From assembly GCA_015501585.1 (NCBI GenBank), contig JADNRY010000137.1, forward strand, positions 101,903-165,902: a DNA stretch of 64,000 nt. Direction: 5' to 3'. This DNA comes from Rhodocollybia butyracea. Its lineage: Eukaryota > Basidiomycota > Agaricomycetes > Agaricales > Omphalotaceae. Below are positions 13,083 to 25,425 of the stretch, one piece after another. Under the pieces are notes generated by a model. The model worked only from the letters and a program-made list of their open reading frames with translations, did no database searches and had not been told where the DNA came from. The position numbers were made by a program, and so were the translations under genes. Position 1 is the stretch's first letter. Every line of letters starts with the position of its first letter.

Positions 13083-14903
13083 CTCGTCTGGTGTTACTGG
13101 GGTATCGAACTCTGGCCAGCGCGAATTGTGCATCACTCGTGTATTGGTCAAGGGCAGGCGGCAACTGGGTGTTCTTCAATTAATTTAATGGATCCATTTC
13201 GATTATCCTTTCGTTGCCAACTCGTTTGCTGTTGGTTTCGGTCTGGATGTGTTGCGTCGCGATGATCACTGGAGGTGCATGCGGCATTACGGTATCTGAA
13301 GCACAGTTGTCTGGCAACAAAATTAATTAAGATAATGCAGAGACGTACCTAGAATAACTAGTTGTCGATGAACCCGGGACGAATGATTCGCCACTTGTGT
13401 TACCATAAGGTTCCTTCGAGTACCACATGGCTTTGCGAAAACTAGACTTTGAGATGGACCAGCTTCGCTGTTATGTCGAGAGTTGTATCACGAGTTATGA
13501 TTGCTATAGATCCAAGACGATCGACAAGGCCAGACAGAGAGAGCTTGGAACTCGGAAGCGCGAGCCTAAGTCACGCGGGGTCGGCTCCATATGCTAATCG
13601 CGCGGGGAAAGTAGAAAGTAAATACAGAAACTTAAACTATCAGATTCATTGCAACGCACCACACCTTTACCATGTTTCTGTCGTGATGAGCTTCACTCGG
13701 AGATTTCATTTCTTTGGTGGGACATGTCGTTGAGGTTGGCTGCAAAGTAACGGCAAAGTAACGGCAATTTCATCTTCCAATTGGGACTGTCAGGCCAGGA
13801 ACGCTAGTCTTGTTTTATGAATCCAATTCTTCATTCCATTCGCGGTAGGTGTACATGGTGGATGAGGGAATTCAGAAGATTTTCGGCAAGGGAACGGCCC
13901 GTGAGACGCTCGCCAGGCGCGCGCCTAAACAAGAAATAATTGTTGAATTCCTCTTTATCACTTCGGTAGGCTAAACAACAAATTATCGGACTGTTTACTT
14001 GAGCCTGTTCATCGAATAGCTCTACGGTACTCCAAAGTGCCAATTTTCAATCATCCAACTTCCTGAACTCTCTTTTTAACCTCATGATGCATATTTTGCC
14101 TTCGATGCCCAGTGCCTACAGTTTGAACGATAGAGAAAATTGATGGCCAGGATGACGACTATCGACCACAGGATTACCAAGAAATGCAGCAAGTGATGCA
14201 TGTAAATGAATCCGCCAGCATGTGTGGCACAGCGACAGGAACGAAGGAATTAAGTCCTTGGACGAATCGAACTTGATTGATGTCCACTTATCGAGAGTCG
14301 AAAAGTCGGGACCATGGTGGTGGCGGCAGATGAACACGACAACTGCGCTGGAGGCATGATGGCGATGAAAAAACTAGCTGGGATTGTAGGTGTATGAGAG
14401 CTGTAATCCTGGCGTCAGTCGGTCGTTTAGCAACGAGGTTACAAGACGGAGTTCGGACTCACTCGTTTGGGCACAGTCCTTTCGCCAGAACGTATGGGTT
14501 TCTCGATTTATAGTCATTTCGACGTTCGTTTGTTTTCATGCAACGCGTGATACTCCTGTTCTTGGGTAGTTTCAGGCATGGCTTCCTCTTAATTCGATGA
14601 CTGCGCTGATGAAAGATCATTCAAGTCGAATGACTGTAATTTGACCGTGGATCTTATTCGACACTGCAAGACCTTCTCTTTGCATGACAGAAGGTTAGAT
14701 CTCCTCTAGAACGATTTCCTGCTCCTCGCAGCCTCCTAACCATGGAAGGCGTCTCTTGCCTCGAAAGCGGTTTCGCTGGCATTCGATTCTAGTTCCACTA
14801 GCCAAGGTAAGGGAAAAGAGATGTTGTGGCTGTGATCGGGGGAGGGCGCCAGGTGAACCGTAGTGGTGGTTTATCGGACTACTTCAATTGCTTCAATTAA
14901 TTC
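13083..14903. other. gene-poor stretch
   Basis: No ORF here has recognisable motifs, splice-linked continuation or a convincing start context. A short tandem repeat of about 11 bp (two copies of aaagtaacggc) is at about 13745-13766. Confidence 0.35.
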
Positions 14904-15227
14904 TTATCCGCTTCCATCTGAAACTCCCAAACCTTGAAGTCCAAGCTCTCCGTTACACGTTACACTCGGCAATTGCCTCTCGGGGATAGCCAGTATCAAA
15001 GCTCCGTCCTTGGAATTCCTCTTTTCAATTAACCTCTCGGCGAGGGTGTTGGATTGTTTTGTCGGAACTACGTGGGACGGAAACCACGGGGATAGAAGAG
15101 AAAGTATGATCAGGATTGAAGTGGGAACTAATAAGAGGGGAAACATGAAAGGGACGCGAGTAAGGAGAACAACATTCCTGGTCCAAAGCAAGTACCTTCG
15201 CACCACGTACAACATAGAGGTACTCAC
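14904..15227 (-). CDS. possible small membrane or secreted protein, unknown
   Basis: A 107-codon ORF with a strongly hydrophobic segment (MFPLLLVPTSILIILSLLS) at about residues 27-45, then a polar tail ending in a Gly/Ser stretch. The inner Met at the start of the hydrophobic segment could serve as the start of a signal peptide or anchor. No family recognised. It lies 70 bp downstream of the gene ending at 15299 on the same strand. The antisense ORF 15010-15282 is less protein-like. Weak call. Confidence 0.25.
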   Translation of the reverse strand: MSTSMLYVVRRYLLWTRNVVLLTRVPFMFPLLLVPTSILIILSLLSPWFPSHVVPTKQSNTLAERLIEKRNSKDGALILAIPERQLPSVTCNGELGLQGLGVSDGSG

Positions 15228-15298
15228 ACGTCTTATATCTCACAGAATGCGAATCCATATGGGAGGTTCATCTTTTGACTAAACGACTTTAATAGCGC

Positions 15299-16074
15299 TC
15301 AGTCGCTTCCTCCATCGAGTCTTCTTCCAGGGAAAAACGTGATGCTGTCGTCCATGGTCTTCGTCAAGATAATCGCATGCCGTGTTTGAAGCGAAAGAAT
15401 CAAGGTCTTTAGGACGAATTCTGCGCTGAGAGAGTGCAGTATATGTGAAGAAAGGTCGAATATCCTAGAGTCCACCTCTAGCGCTGCAAGCGTGGTAGGT
15501 CCTACAACGAAAGTTCTTCAGATCTACCATTTACGAAAGAAAGATATATGCACTCACCCCATCTCAACTCCCATACCAGCGGAGACATCCGATTCCCACT
15601 TCCCTCTTGATTCCATCTTGGTCTCAAGTATCCATGAATGACTAAACTCGCTCTGATGCTCCGGTATACCTGATCATGTCGATCTACCTCCTCAATCCAC
15701 TGGAACATATCAGATTGAACGAGGACGATGTCTGCATCATTGGCCAGGATCTCAACAGCTTCCGGAGTGTTTCCTTGGGCAGAAGAAAGCAGGGGACATC
15801 GCTCCAGGAGGTCAACTAAAAACATCGGAGAGCGGTTATGATCATGAGCGAGTCGAGTATCAGGGAACGGAAACCCTCTGGGCAGTGGATAGCTTTGATA
15901 CGGGACTGTGATATCGGGAATTTGATTATACAACGCGATGGTCTCGAGGAAGTTTTGTAGCCAACTTAAAACTAGGTCGCAGATGAGTGGGAGGGCCCTT
16001 TGGGCGTCGACATTGGGCTGCGGTTCTCGAGCGCTCGATGTGTCGGGTCCATGTTGTGGCCTGGTTTCTGACAT
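15299..16074 (-). CDS. conserved-looking unknown protein, two exons, 239 aa
   Basis: Exon 1 (16074-15558) starts MSETRPQHGPD and runs to LVWELRWG. A 56-bp intron (15557-15502, donor GTGAGT, acceptor TAG) follows, and exon 2 (15501-15299) gives PTTLAALEVDSRIF, then HSLSAEFVLKTLILSL and a stop. Exon lengths of 517 and 203 nt join exactly in frame. The protein is soluble, with an acidic and hydrophobic helical pattern and no signal peptide or transmembrane segment. I do not recognise the family. The clean splice and codon-like composition make it a real gene. Confidence 0.6.
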
Positions 16075-16576
16075 GAATCAAAGGACGAGACCCGGATATA
16101 TGCCTTGAGCCATGGGATGGGCTAGAATTGCAATGTAAGGGCAGATCGTTGACCTAAATCGAGTCGGAAGATGGGAAGCACTTGTAGGGAAGAAGAAAGC
16201 TCGTTGGCGGCAAAGGAAACACAGCTTGCGATTTTTAAACAAGTTTGCGCCACACTCTATGTACATGTAGCGTGAAACTCACTATTATGGCAGTAACCGC
16301 CTTCCCGACTCTGCACACCCTAATCCGACGTAACCTTGTTATTATATCGGTATCGAGCAAGAAAGAACAAGCGGCCAGTGATGAAAACAGGGAAGACGGG
16401 GAACGACAAAATTGTTTCTTTAATTTCAAGGTAGTGATCCAAAGACTTGTCATAACTGTGCCGTATGGACTACTGCTACTACTGTGCGTTCACCGACGAT
16501 GACTCACAAGCGATTCTAAAACACAGCAGTTTTCAAGTTCTCACACTGCTGCATGGTTTTCATCAGAAAGGATTAC

Positions 16577-16852
16577 TCAGTTAAGGGTGTTCAGGTCTTG
16601 AGGGGTAAGCGCTTGGGCGTCAAATAAAACAAGGCTGTAGAGCGTTACAGCTCTACTCAATTCAAAGATTCTATAGGCATCATTCTGCCACATTGGGATC
16701 AAAGCCTTTCCGTCAGTTATTATGTATACTGTGTGTCCACACCTATGATGATCGTTCCCTAGCAGGAACAAAGGCTCGTCACAGTGACCAGTCTTAGCTA
16801 TGTAGTACCACTCTCCACGGATCAAGAACTTGGCGATGGACGGTGGACTCAT
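16577..16852 (-). CDS. possible small unknown protein, 91 aa
   Basis: The ORF begins MSPPSIAKFLIRGEWYYIAK and is rich in Trp, Tyr, His and Cys, with no low-complexity stretch. No introns or family signature could be assigned. It could equally be one exon of a lost gene. Confidence 0.22.
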   Translation of the reverse strand: MSPPSIAKFLIRGEWYYIAKTGHCDEPLFLLGNDHHRCGHTVYIITDGKALIPMWQNDAYRIFELSRAVTLYSLVLFDAQALTPQDLNTLN

Positions 16853-18608
16853 ATGAACAAGTCCTCAAATGGCTTTCCTTACAAGTGAACATATGGAACG
16901 GCGGATACATTAAAGGTGTTCCAGAGTCCCGGAACTGCAATTTCTTTCATGAAATCTCAAATGACCGCAAATCAGTTACGGCTCCTAATATTTTAGTATG
17001 GCCCTTCTTGAAGTTGCCTTTTGAATTTGTACCCAAGTAGGATTTGCACAAGTGCCGATGGCCAAAGCGTCATATTTCATCTTAATTTGGGAAGTACGTG
17101 GCATGTTAGTAGAGTAGCTGGCGTGACTACATACTAAGTCATCATACGATACTTACAGTTGACACAGTCTGCAAAGCCTATCGTAGTGCACCGTGTCTGC
17201 GCTTGTGTCCTCTTCCTGCAACTTGAAGGAAATGGTCCTGTATACTCGTTATCGCAACTCTTACCTTTTCGCCCTTCTGAACATTCTTGCTCTTATATAT
17301 TGGTTCGTACTTGTTGATTCAAAGCCTGGAGTGAGCGATTCTGACTTATAATCACCTTTTGTAGTACTTAATTCACTTCCTTCCATCTCCGTTGTGATGC
17401 TGCTTCGTTGACAACTATCCAGACGCGATCGCGTCGCGTGCATCATTTACGATTCAAGAATCCGTTTCTGTTGTTACCTATAGGGGTCGGATTTCTGTCT
17501 TTGAGAGGTAGTAGCAGTGCTAGGAAATGCACTGGATCGAGAGATAGAAGAGGATAGTTGCATTTGGTTGGTGCGTTCGCTTTTCCGCATGTTTTTGTCG
17601 ATGTTTGTGGCGTTTGACTCATCTCTGATGAAATTTTCGTTTTATTGCCTAAGTACGTACTACGAAGTACTTGCAAGTGATTCTGAAGAAATCCGAGCCT
17701 TTGTGACCGTGGGAACGTTTGAGAAGAAGCTGATCAAGTTTCGGCCTGGGCATCTCGCTCTCTTCTCCCATTAACTTCAACAAGCCTAGCAAGCCTGGGT
17801 TGATCGGCTACCGAAGGATACTCAGCCGGAATAGAGGCGTACCAGCTTCGCCTATCCAGGCGGCATCACGGATATCGGTAATGCCTTCGTTGCCTCGTTT
17901 GCCGAGAATGGGTAGCTTGACGCATCCGGAATACTGATCTGCTCGAGGCGATGTGCTGAATAATCTTAGAGAAAAAAAGCGAATATAAGAGTTTGGTTTT
18001 CAAGCACTATGGCTCCATTCCTGAGAAGGCTTGTTCTTTCGTTCGGCTTCAAATCATATGCTAATTGTAATTTTGGGTACTTAAAATTTCAACTCGGAAT
18101 ATCTTGGTTACGATAGAAAACTGCTAGAGTGTGCATCTTATCACCTCTTGTCACACGGCAAGCTGTTGATATCGGCGATACGGATTCAGAACATTTATCT
18201 TATTTTACTTGCAACAGAAAAGGTAGGAAGATTTCTTCATTTATGCATCTTATCACCTCTCACCACGTGAAAACTATGGATATCGGCGATACGGAACCAG
18301 CGAATGTATTGAAGCTTGTTATCTGCAAGTCTATTCTTCGTTGTCGCAGTGTAGCGTCCAGGGGTCAAGCGCAAGGTTCGATGTTTACACATCGCTTTTA
18401 TTCTAAATACGGTGCACATTGTATCTCGATGAGAATGAAGCAGCATACAGAATGTTTGCTGATGAGGCTTTCACCGTTATGAGGCCGCATCAGTAGTGGA
18501 ATTATCTTCGTGTTCACGCACTTGCGATTCAAGTTATTCTTCATACTCAGTCCATGTATATGTTGGTCATTGTCGCACACAAGGATTGTCTATTTGTCAG
18601 GAATCCAG
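16853..18608. other. gene-free stretch upstream of the sedolisin
   Basis: No convincing coding region on either strand. It contains the direct repeat at 18133-18298 and AT-rich DNA. Confidence 0.35.
18133..18298. repeat. two-copy direct repeat upstream of the sedolisin gene
   Basis: Copy 1 starts at 18133 and copy 2 at 18245, 112 bp apart. Each runs about 53 bp with two well-conserved blocks: GCATCTTATCACCTCT at the start and ATATCGGCGATACGGA at the end, joined by a variable centre. The conserved blocks lie 370-540 bp upstream of the sedolisin ATG, a position suited to upstream activating sites. Confidence 0.6.
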
Positions 18609-18615
18609 TATAAAA
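18609..18615 (+). promoter_or_regulatory. TATA box of the sedolisin gene
   Basis: TATAAAA lies 58 bp upstream of the ATG at 18667, within the usual range for fungal promoters with a short leader. Confidence 0.55.
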
Positions 18616-18666
18616 GCTCTTGTGGGTTCCTAAACAGTTCTCCCCACCAGTCTTGAGGTAGGTATC

Positions 18667-21219
18667 ATGGTTTGCCTCGTTTATTACACCGCCCTCCTCG
18701 CTGGATTCGCTACCTACATGGTGGCTGGTATCCCAAATCGTCGTTCGATGGTTGTACTCGACTCGCGCGATCTCCCTGCTCATTTTGCAAATGCTGGCGT
18801 CCCAAACCCTAACACGGTTATGAACTTGAAGATTGCTCTCACTGCGGCGGACAGGGATAGCCTGGAACAGACACTATTTGATGTCAGTACACCAGGAAAT
18901 GCTTTGTATGGCCAGCATTTGAGCTTTGAAGAAGTATGTGTCCCACGTTGCATATTAGTTCTGTTTATCAACCCAAACCCCAGGCCAAAGCCTTCGCAGG
19001 TCCAAGCCCTGATACTGTACACGCAGTCACTTCCTGGTTGAATGAAAACGGTATCACAAACATAACCACCACGGGCGCATTCGATGATTGGTTGGCATTT
19101 TCTATTTCCGTGTCCACTGCCAACTCCCTTTTCGAAGCCGACTTTCAACTATTCACTGAAATTGGCGGTTCAATCCAGCTGACAAGGACATTGGCATATT
19201 CTATTCCTGCCGACTTGCAGCCACACATCAACTTGCTTCATCCCAGTACCGATTTCGTGAGGGTATCGAAAGGCCCGAAATTCCACATTCCAGCCCCTAG
19301 CTCCTCAAACAATACTGCCAGAGCGCTCAGTGCTACCCCTTCCTGCAACACGGCCGGTATCACTCCTACCTGTTTACAGGAGCTGTATGGAATCCCAACC
19401 ACCGAAGCTACTCAGTTGTCCAGTACACTTGCTGTATCTGGATTCTTGGATGAATGGCCTCAGGTGAGATCATGGCATATATGTATAAGATATTTCGTTA
19501 ACATCTAGTTTGAAGACTGCCGATTTGGAGAGCTTCCTCACAACATTTGCCACTGATGTTGCATCCACTGCCACTTGGACTTTACAAACTTTAGATGATG
19601 GTTCAGACCCGCAAAGTGCTGGGGACGCTGGTTCCGAAGCTGTGAGCTTGATCTTTCATATTACTTATCAAGCTTTATTTTCATTGATATAAAATATTAG
19701 AACTTGGATACACAGGTTCTCCATACACATTTCATATGTGGATACTTCCGCTAACTCTCGTTCAAGTATACCATTGGACTGGCCAATGGAGTGCCTGTGA
19801 TTTTCATCTCTGTTGGCGAAAACAACCCCGATGGCTTGGATGGCTTCCTTGATATCATGGACAATATTAACGGACAAGTCTCGCCACCTCATGTGAGTCA
19901 AGCTGGCTCACACCAATATCACTGATCAAGCTTCACTGGTTTACAGGTTCTTACAACCAGGTGTGTTCATATACTTGCGACGTGTGGGATTCATATTACA
20001 GCTAATTTCTACTTAGCTATGGCTTCGACGAGTCTGATATCACTGTCGTCGAGGCCAACCAACTTTGCGATGCATACATGATTGCAGGTATGCGTCCACA
20101 AAAAAATTGGAGATTTAATCAATAATATTACCACGAACTCCGTAGGCACTCGAGGAGTTTCGGTTCTTTTTGCATCTGGTAAGCTCAGACAATTTACGTT
20201 GATAAGACTACTAATCCATGACAAGGCGACGGTGGTGTCGTGAGTCCACTCAAAAACCTATCACATTTTGTCAAATAATCTCCATTGAAAAAGTCTGGAA
20301 GTCAATCGCAAGGTTGTGACAACATCTTCATCCCAACATACCCGAGCACTTGTCCTTTTCTGAGTGCGTATTCCCATTGTATCATTGAGCGTTTTATAAA
20401 ACTCTTCCAGCTTCTGTCGGTGCTACCCAGGGTATAGCAGAGACTGCTGCTTCATTCTCTTCTGGCGGTTTTTCCAACCTTTTCTTCCAGCCTTCTTACC
20501 AGACAACGGCTGTTACGAATTACTTGGCCGCTCTTGGGACCACCAACGCTGGCCACTACTCCCGGAGTGGTCGTGGCTTCCCTGATGTTTCTGCCCAAGG
20601 TGTCAACGTCGAAATTGTCAATGGAGGTGCGTGAAACCTGTGTTCTGGAAAGAATCTTGTCCTCGCTCAACTTTCCTAGGTGTGACCGGTACTGTTGATG
20701 GTACCTCTTGTGCCAGCCCGATTTTTGCTAGTGTTATTGCATTGATCAACGAGTCAGTAGCTACATTAGCAGATCATTATACACTCACTCACAATATCTT
20801 AGCCGTCTCGTTGCCGCTGGCAAGTCGCCTCTTGGCTTCTTAAACCCATTGCAAGTGTATCGAGCTATCTCCGCATCCCAGGTGCTCACTGATTACCCCT
20901 AGCTTGTATGCAAACCCTAGTGCACTCTTTGACATCACGACTGGTGAGTCTCTTGAAAGTTAAAACACTGTTTCTTGTTTTAACCTTCTTTCCAAGGTGA
21001 TAATCCCGGATGTAAGAAGCACAGTATAGACATCGAAACTCATGAACTGATTGTTCTTACTGGTTAGGTGGAACCAATGGCTTCCCTGCCAAGACTGGAT
21101 GTACGTATCCTATTTTTTCGATGAACTGGGGTGAAACATTTCGCCTTTCTGTAGGGGACCCTGTCACAGGCTTAGGTACTCCCAACTTTGCAAGCCTTCT
21201 CGCTGCTGCTGGAGTATAG
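18667..21219 (+). CDS. secreted sedolisin / tripeptidyl-peptidase (peptidase family S53)
   Basis: ATG at 18667 opens a signal peptide (MVCLVYYTALLAGFATYMVA). A pro-kumamolisin prodomain follows: LTAADRDSLEQTLFDVSTPG, YGQHLSFEE, AVTSWLNENGITN. The mature part starts after the ALSATPSCNTAGITPTCLQ region with LYGIPTT. The S53 Glu/Asp pair is in SEANLDTQYTVGLA (about 19640-19780), the oxyanion Asp region in VLFASGDGG (about 20165-20235), and the Ser in DGTSCASPIFASVIALIN (about 20700). The Ca-binding end is FDITTG..DNPG..GTNGFPAKTGW..DPVTGLGTPNF; stop 21217-21219. At least nine short introns. It is an acid-active exopeptidase that digests protein outside the cell. The exon joint near 19508 needs one base fewer to stay in frame. 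Confidence 0.88.
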
Positions 21220-24200
21220 AGCAAGAGGTACTTATATACTGTAGCTACGGGTTTGAATCAGAATTCAACTATTTATACTTCACACACACTTGGAGCTTGA
21301 AAGTTCTTCCATCTGCGGTATAGCTGCTAAAGTGATATTTTTACCAAGCTTTTTGGAAGTCAAAACTGGATTATGGAGAATCCGGCTCGAGATATAACCT
21401 GTCTATTATTTCTATGTCAACTGTACATTCACAGACATTAGTAGGCACGATCATGAAGCCAACCGCTTGTATTTCAATTTTGTCAGTGACTAGTCTTCGC
21501 TGCGCTCCTAGTCCTTAATATTGCTCTGGGAGACAATTTTTGAAAGTGGTACCATTCTATAAATGCAGACTCGTAATAATATGGGTCGATTGCTATAACG
21601 TTTCTCGCATCCACCACTGCACCGTCACCGGCTTAACATCGAGACCGAACCCCCATATCTTTGAGCTAAATTGAAGCTCTATCTTCGACGAGTTTGGAGA
21701 ACAGGCTCTCATCTCGGGCTGTTTGAAAGTATAGAGCGCTGGCTAGTTCACATTAGTTCAACGGCCTGGGTACAAAATCGTACGATACGACGACTACTCC
21801 TATCAGCTTTCAAGCTTGTTTAGAGGCCTGTAAGAGCTCTCCTACTGGCTTTGAATGTGAAATCAAACAGTGCAGATACGTGAGTTGAGTCAATGCAACT
21901 TGTATACTTGATAGGCTCTCCCAGTTATGAATGATATATGTCTTCGAAAGCTCCGATCGCATCGTTGCTTTATTACTATTTGATTGCGTGTACCTGCCCT
22001 GCCTTGGAGTCAGTGCCAGCAATTCAATGCCAATTGTTCGTTAAATCGCTGCGTATGTTATCGCTCTACAAAGATATATAAAGGCTGACAGTTTTCAACA
22101 CGTTCACCGATATCTTGACTATTTGGCTTGTTTGAAGCTGTTGGAAATTGAAAAAAGACCAAAATAGCAGTAACAGCTCTTTGTGGTTCTTTTTCACAGG
22201 TTCGAGCGTTTCGGTAGCCTTTGTGAGTTGGAAACCAGCAGCTATCGGTCTAGTATTCTCAACTGGAGCTGCAAAGAATATCCCATTCCACCGAAAGCGA
22301 TATGTTTATGGGAAGGTCGCATGCCAGCGCGTATTCCAAAGCTACGAATTTGAGAAAAGGCAGATACTTCCGCGGATGCATCCGAAATATTTCCGAGTAC
22401 TTCCGTCCCAGGCACATCAAAGTCCTTATACCACCTATACAGCGCCAGCGCTCGCTGTTTATTTCAGATAATGAACGAGTAATTCCTATTACTGACATTG
22501 TCGGAAGAGCCCCTGACTCAGTCCGTCCTTTTAAAATTCAAACGAAGCAACAGCGACAACACCGTGGTATCTGAAAATTAACACAGAGTAGAAGCTGAGA
22601 AATTCCCCAGCCGTTTGAAGTGTTCTCAGTTTTCTGAGACACGGAAAACTTCCGCTTCAAGATAATCAGACTCACCAGCTCTAGGCTGGCGCACTCACGC
22701 TGCTAATTCCGTCCTTACATATAGCCTACATTGAGTATCGATCCGTGCAGGTAGACGGAAGCTAGGTAGCTGATTGTGTCCTAGAGAAACCGAAGGGCCA
22801 GATACAGCTATAGATGATTCAAAAATAGAGCAGGTATAAGTAGTACAATTGGCGGAAATAGTTGCCAGAGCGGCGCGGAGTCGCGGACGAAAGTGGATCT
22901 TTCGAATGACCCTGAATGTTCCTTCGTCATTCCAATTCCGAAGAGGAGGGGAAGTCAATACGCTTCTCTATCACGGTGTCTATCCTCCTGAGTCGCCGGA
23001 TGCGCTTCCGTCCAATAGCCTCAGCACTTTCCTTCTACCTGTGAAACGAAATTACAGCGAGTCTAGTATCGTGCCAGTTCAAGCTGCTATAGACCGGTCT
23101 CGCTCTTCCTAATTGAATGGCGCTGGAATCTGTTCGTCGGATAACACGAGCCTTATCATCTAATGAGCCATGAGTCTCACACACTCGCGCCGTGACCACA
23201 CCACGTATCTCATCATGAGAATCCCAGTGCAAGCTGATCGCCTATCAGGTACATAGAAAATGAGAGAATATTGCGTGATTGTAGTGGCGATTATACCACA
23301 CAATTCAAGCCGAAGCAATTCTCCGATAATTCACAGCTGTTGTCCAGACATATTCTGAGCTATCTCCGCTTTTCAGATTACTTTCAGAGTTATACTCAAA
23401 CCTGAGCGGGTCGTACTTAGAGTGAATCATATGACAGCTTGGCTGATTCGTATAAGTTTTGAAGAATCAGAAATAACATCCTGAAACTTGAAGAATATAT
23501 GTACTGGCTTGTACTGGCCGCATGAGAGACTGAGATTGAAAGGTGAGAAACTTGCAGCGTGGCGAGCACTGCCACAAAACAAGTTACGTATTTATTCGGA
23601 AGTCGAAAAAGAGCAGCTTTGACCTCCGCATATGGATTAGAGTTTACCAGCCAAAGGTGCGTGTGCCGTGATACAGGTCAAATGAGAAATTTCAATGGAC
23701 AAGTTCCGCTGGGCATGCTTCAAAATCACACATACGTGCATGGTTCACTTCGTGGGGGCGCGAGTTTACTCACAACTACTCACAGTTGAACCTTTCTCCC
23801 ATGCGCATGAGCTTCAAGCTTCCCATATGCCCATAGTTCTACCCGCGGTACTTCAGGTAATCTGATAAGGCCAATCACCGCAGCCAAGTAAAGAGTCTCG
23901 TGCTCTCGAGACCGAGCAGTTGGACGGAGAAATCCAGCAAAAGCCTTGGCCTAGTGCCGGAAATGCTGCGGTGATACAGCACAAGCTATGATTAGCATCC
24001 CACCCGGTCAAATCCCCATGTCTGTCTTCGATTCCAGGGTTTAGCTCGGCATCGCAAACCAAGTTCATTTCTGGCTTCGGGTGGTTTCTCGAATTTCTTA
24101 ACTCCAGGTAGCACGGACGATAGGAAGGACACATGCTTGCTCGGTAACTTTTCGGTTAGTCTACGCGTAGGGGCTGGTCCAATTGACCACTTCGAATGAC

Positions 24201-24780
24201 CCCAAATGCTAAGACGCGGAAAATTGAGATTATTCCTTCGCGGGACTAGTAGTGGTATGGAGGTTGGGCAAAAGTTGCCTGCACCCATTCAACGGAGGGA
24301 ACTTGGCAAAGCCAAGTCCTGTCAAGGCCCAAGCGCTCAAGTACTCGAGGCCGTCAAGTGTCTCATGATTCACCCCGTGTTCAACTTCAAGTTGTTCAAT
24401 GATAGATGTGTTATCCATGAATCGTGATAGGCATGTAGGTAGTGTCTGGGCACGTATGAGAGTCCCGAATTCGAAAACTGGTCGATACAGGCGAAAATAA
24501 GCGAATAAGTCAAGTAAAATGCTACAACGAAATCGAAAAATGCAAAAAGAGTAGCCTGATGATGGGTATCGCTTGGTGGAAACAAATGGTAAAAGATGTA
24601 CATGTGAATGAGTTCAAGAATACAATGGGAAGACCGACTGGGCGGTGGACGAATAATGCGAACGATAATGCATAATGAGATTGAAAAGGAGAGGATGCAA
24701 ATGATATGGATGCGGATGATGGAGGACAATCCGTTGACGTGACGGTCATGAGCGTGATAATGAATGCAGGATGAGAGCCG
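21220..24780. other. gene-free stretch of about 3.5 kb
   Basis: Only short ORFs without motifs (for example 22148-22471 and 22849-23112, both +). No transposase, reverse transcriptase or repeated termini were recognised. The end nearest 24780 is probably the 3' untranslated region of the following minus-strand gene. Confidence 0.35.
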
Positions 24781-24783
24781 AGG

Positions 24784-25425
24784 TCAATACTTTCTACCCT
24801 TGCCAACGAATCCTCGCATCTTCCGTTGAGCTCTGAATACACCAATGCGTACCCGTAAAGCAAGAGCAAGCCATTGTCTGCGTAAAGCTTCATTGCAGCT
24901 GGGTGTGTAATTGCGCTCTATCTCCTCAGAAGAGTTAGAGTCGGATGATAATACATCGACGTCTTCCAGTTCTTCGGGAAGCGGGAGAGAATTGGAGTAT
25001 GGGAAGGAGCTCGAAACGGGTGAGAAGGATGGTGATGGGCAGAGGGGTATACATGGCGTCGAGTAAGCGGAGAATGGAGATTGTCGCGGAGATGCTGTGC
25101 GAAGTCGACGCGATGAACGTGTTTGGAATCGTGGAGAGGCGTCATATGAATCGTATCCTTCGTCAGCCAAGTCCATCTCGTCTTCTTCTTCCTCTTCTTC
25201 ATATCCAGATCCGTACAAGCCCATTTTCCTTCCACTCCTATTGGACCTTCCATAATTCCTTCCATATCTGCTAGATGTCGACGCCACTGAGAAAGAGACA
25301 GAGGCGGAAGAGTATGACGTGTATGAAGATGAGGGTGACTGAGAAGAAGTCCCTCGAGTTTGGTTCTGATAGCCGTAGTAGGCGTCGAAATCCGACTCAG
25401 TGTCGGTCAACAGTGAGCTGTGCAT
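24784..25425 (-). CDS. Ser/Tyr-rich low-complexity protein with basic C-terminus, unknown
   Basis: A single uninterrupted 213-codon ORF from ATG 25425. The N-terminal half is rich in Ser, Tyr and Gly (SSQSPSSSYTSYSSASVSF, RYGRNYGRSNRSGRKMGLYG). A glutamate run (EEEEEEDEMDLADEGYD) follows, then a Pro/Ser segment. The C-terminus is basic and helical (LRRQWLALALRVRIGVFRAQ, RKMRGFVGKGRKY). No signal peptide. Mostly disordered; the last 35 residues look the most constrained and might bind nucleic acid or a partner. No family recognised. Confidence 0.55.
   Translation of the reverse strand: MHSSLLTDTESDFDAYYGYQNQTRGTSSQSPSSSYTSYSSASVSFSVASTSSRYGRNYGRSNRSGRKMGLYGSGYEEEEEEDEMDLADEGYDSYDASPRFQTRSSRRLRTASPRQSPFSAYSTPCIPLCPSPSFSPVSSSFPYSNSLPLPEELEDVDVLSSDSNSSEEIERNYTPSCNEALRRQWLALALRVRIGVFRAQRKMRGFVGKGRKY

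Noticed and set aside
22849..23112. 87-codon plus ORF
   Set aside because: Basic N-terminus but no continuing exon, start context or family signal.
24918..25274. Overlapping ORFs on both strands inside 24784-25425
   Set aside because: Low-complexity coding DNA leaves several frames open; the 213-codon frame is the only one with a sensible start and tail.
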